DNA from: Eumeta japonica
Lineage: Eukaryota > Arthropoda > Insecta > Lepidoptera > Psychidae
Direction of reading: 5' to 3'
Assembly (NCBI GenBank): GCA_005406025.1
Contig: BGZK01000748.1
Span: 124,001-188,000, forward strand
DNA: 64,000 bases
Shown here in pieces: positions 63,696-64,000 of this stretch (position 1 is the first letter of the stretch; every line of letters begins with the position of its first letter). Both the position numbers and the translations under genes were made by a program. Below the pieces are notes generated by a model, which did not search any database, was not told where the DNA came from, and saw only the letters and a program-made list of their open reading frames with translations.

Positions 63696-64000
63696 ACTGC
63701 TTTTTTCCACTTGCTCCGTACAAAAATAAACGAGATGCGTGGCCAGTTTTATTGACCAGGGTCTAGTCTACATATAAAGTAACCACATGGATACTAATTT
63801 ACTATACATAATATAATATAATTAATTTATTTTTATGCTGGTATTTAATTATTATATATATAATAAACACATTGAGCGACAATAAGTACAGAATAACTTT
63901 CAAGGAACTACAGTAAATGTAATGTAACGCCCAGTAAACGACACGAAAATACCGCCTCGGGGCCCTCGGCACTCCCCAAACTGGAATAAGTGTAGTGATG

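Larger units (their letters stand above)
24830..64000 (-). other. Probable upstream intron of the Rnd-like gene, more than 39 kb
   Basis: No P-loop exon of the Rnd-like gene is visible on the minus strand in this stretch, so it is most simply the intron upstream of the effector-loop exon, possibly extending past the window. It contains the MITEs, LINE tails, second mariner, second Helentron-like relic, hairpins and small ORFs listed separately. Stretches between them hold no gene I can support. If the P-loop exon is unusual or was missed, part of this stretch would be intergenic. Confidence 0.5.

Noticed and set aside
1..64000. CRISPR array, bacterial operon or replication origin
   Set aside because: No regularly spaced direct repeats; the introns, the tRNA with internal boxes and the retroelement tails all point to an animal nuclear genome.

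Overview
The window looks like nuclear DNA from a lepidopteran insect (moth or butterfly). It is AT-rich with isolated GC-rich coding exons. It also carries many relic interspersed repeats of types I recognise from lepidopteran genomes: mariner, Helentron-like rolling-circle elements, hAT and PIF/Harbinger-type MITEs, and LINE-type 3' tails with stock phrases such as a 'gactcgcacttggccgg'-like end or 'ggttccgttttttgccat'-like runs. I cannot name the species.

The one protein-coding gene I can defend runs on the minus strand over at least 1435-24829. Three exons (24829-24742, 5249-5140, 1569-1435) splice with matching phases and GT-AG ends. They encode 111 consecutive residues from the middle of a Rho-family small GTPase: effector loop, switch II, the NKxD-equivalent loop and the insert helix. 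The residues are Rnd-like (DTSG in place of DTAG-Q, GCKxD in place of NKxD), so the protein is probably unable to hydrolyse GTP. The P-loop exon must lie upstream, most likely beyond 64000, and the C-terminal exons downstream, beyond position 1. Nearly all of the window would then be introns of this one very long gene. At the left edge, 2-49 looks like the 3' end of a different plus-strand gene.

Other genes: an intact tRNA-Phe(GAA) lies on the minus strand at 6504-6432 inside the large intron. Three short plus-strand reading frames deserve notice: a hydrophobic two-segment frame with an in-frame TAA (48229-48474), a 35-codon polar ORF (46242-46349) and a 37-codon signal-peptide-like ORF (14664-14777).

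Mobile elements by region: 9.3-11.3 kb holds a mariner relic interrupted by a Helentron-like insert that carries an endonuclease/exonuclease/phosphatase (EEP) domain ORF. 27.2-27.7 kb is a PIF/Harbinger-like MITE with TTA duplications. 31.4-32.0 kb is a hAT-like MITE with a perfect 8-bp duplication, followed by a second MITE at 32.2-32.5 kb. 37.6-38.1 kb is an element rich in ATCCGG repeats. 41.2-42.3 kb and 58.2-58.8 kb are two copies of one repeat; the first is split by a second Helentron-like relic that keeps an N-terminal peptide start. 44.6-45.0 kb is an RTE/LINE 3' end. 53.2-54.5 kb is a second copy of the mariner. Several long hairpins (22.6, 51.0, 62.7 and 63.65 kb) are not explained by a recognised family. 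The remaining sequence is intronic or intergenic, with a few GC-rich islands that could be promoters, untranslated exons or conserved regulatory DNA.
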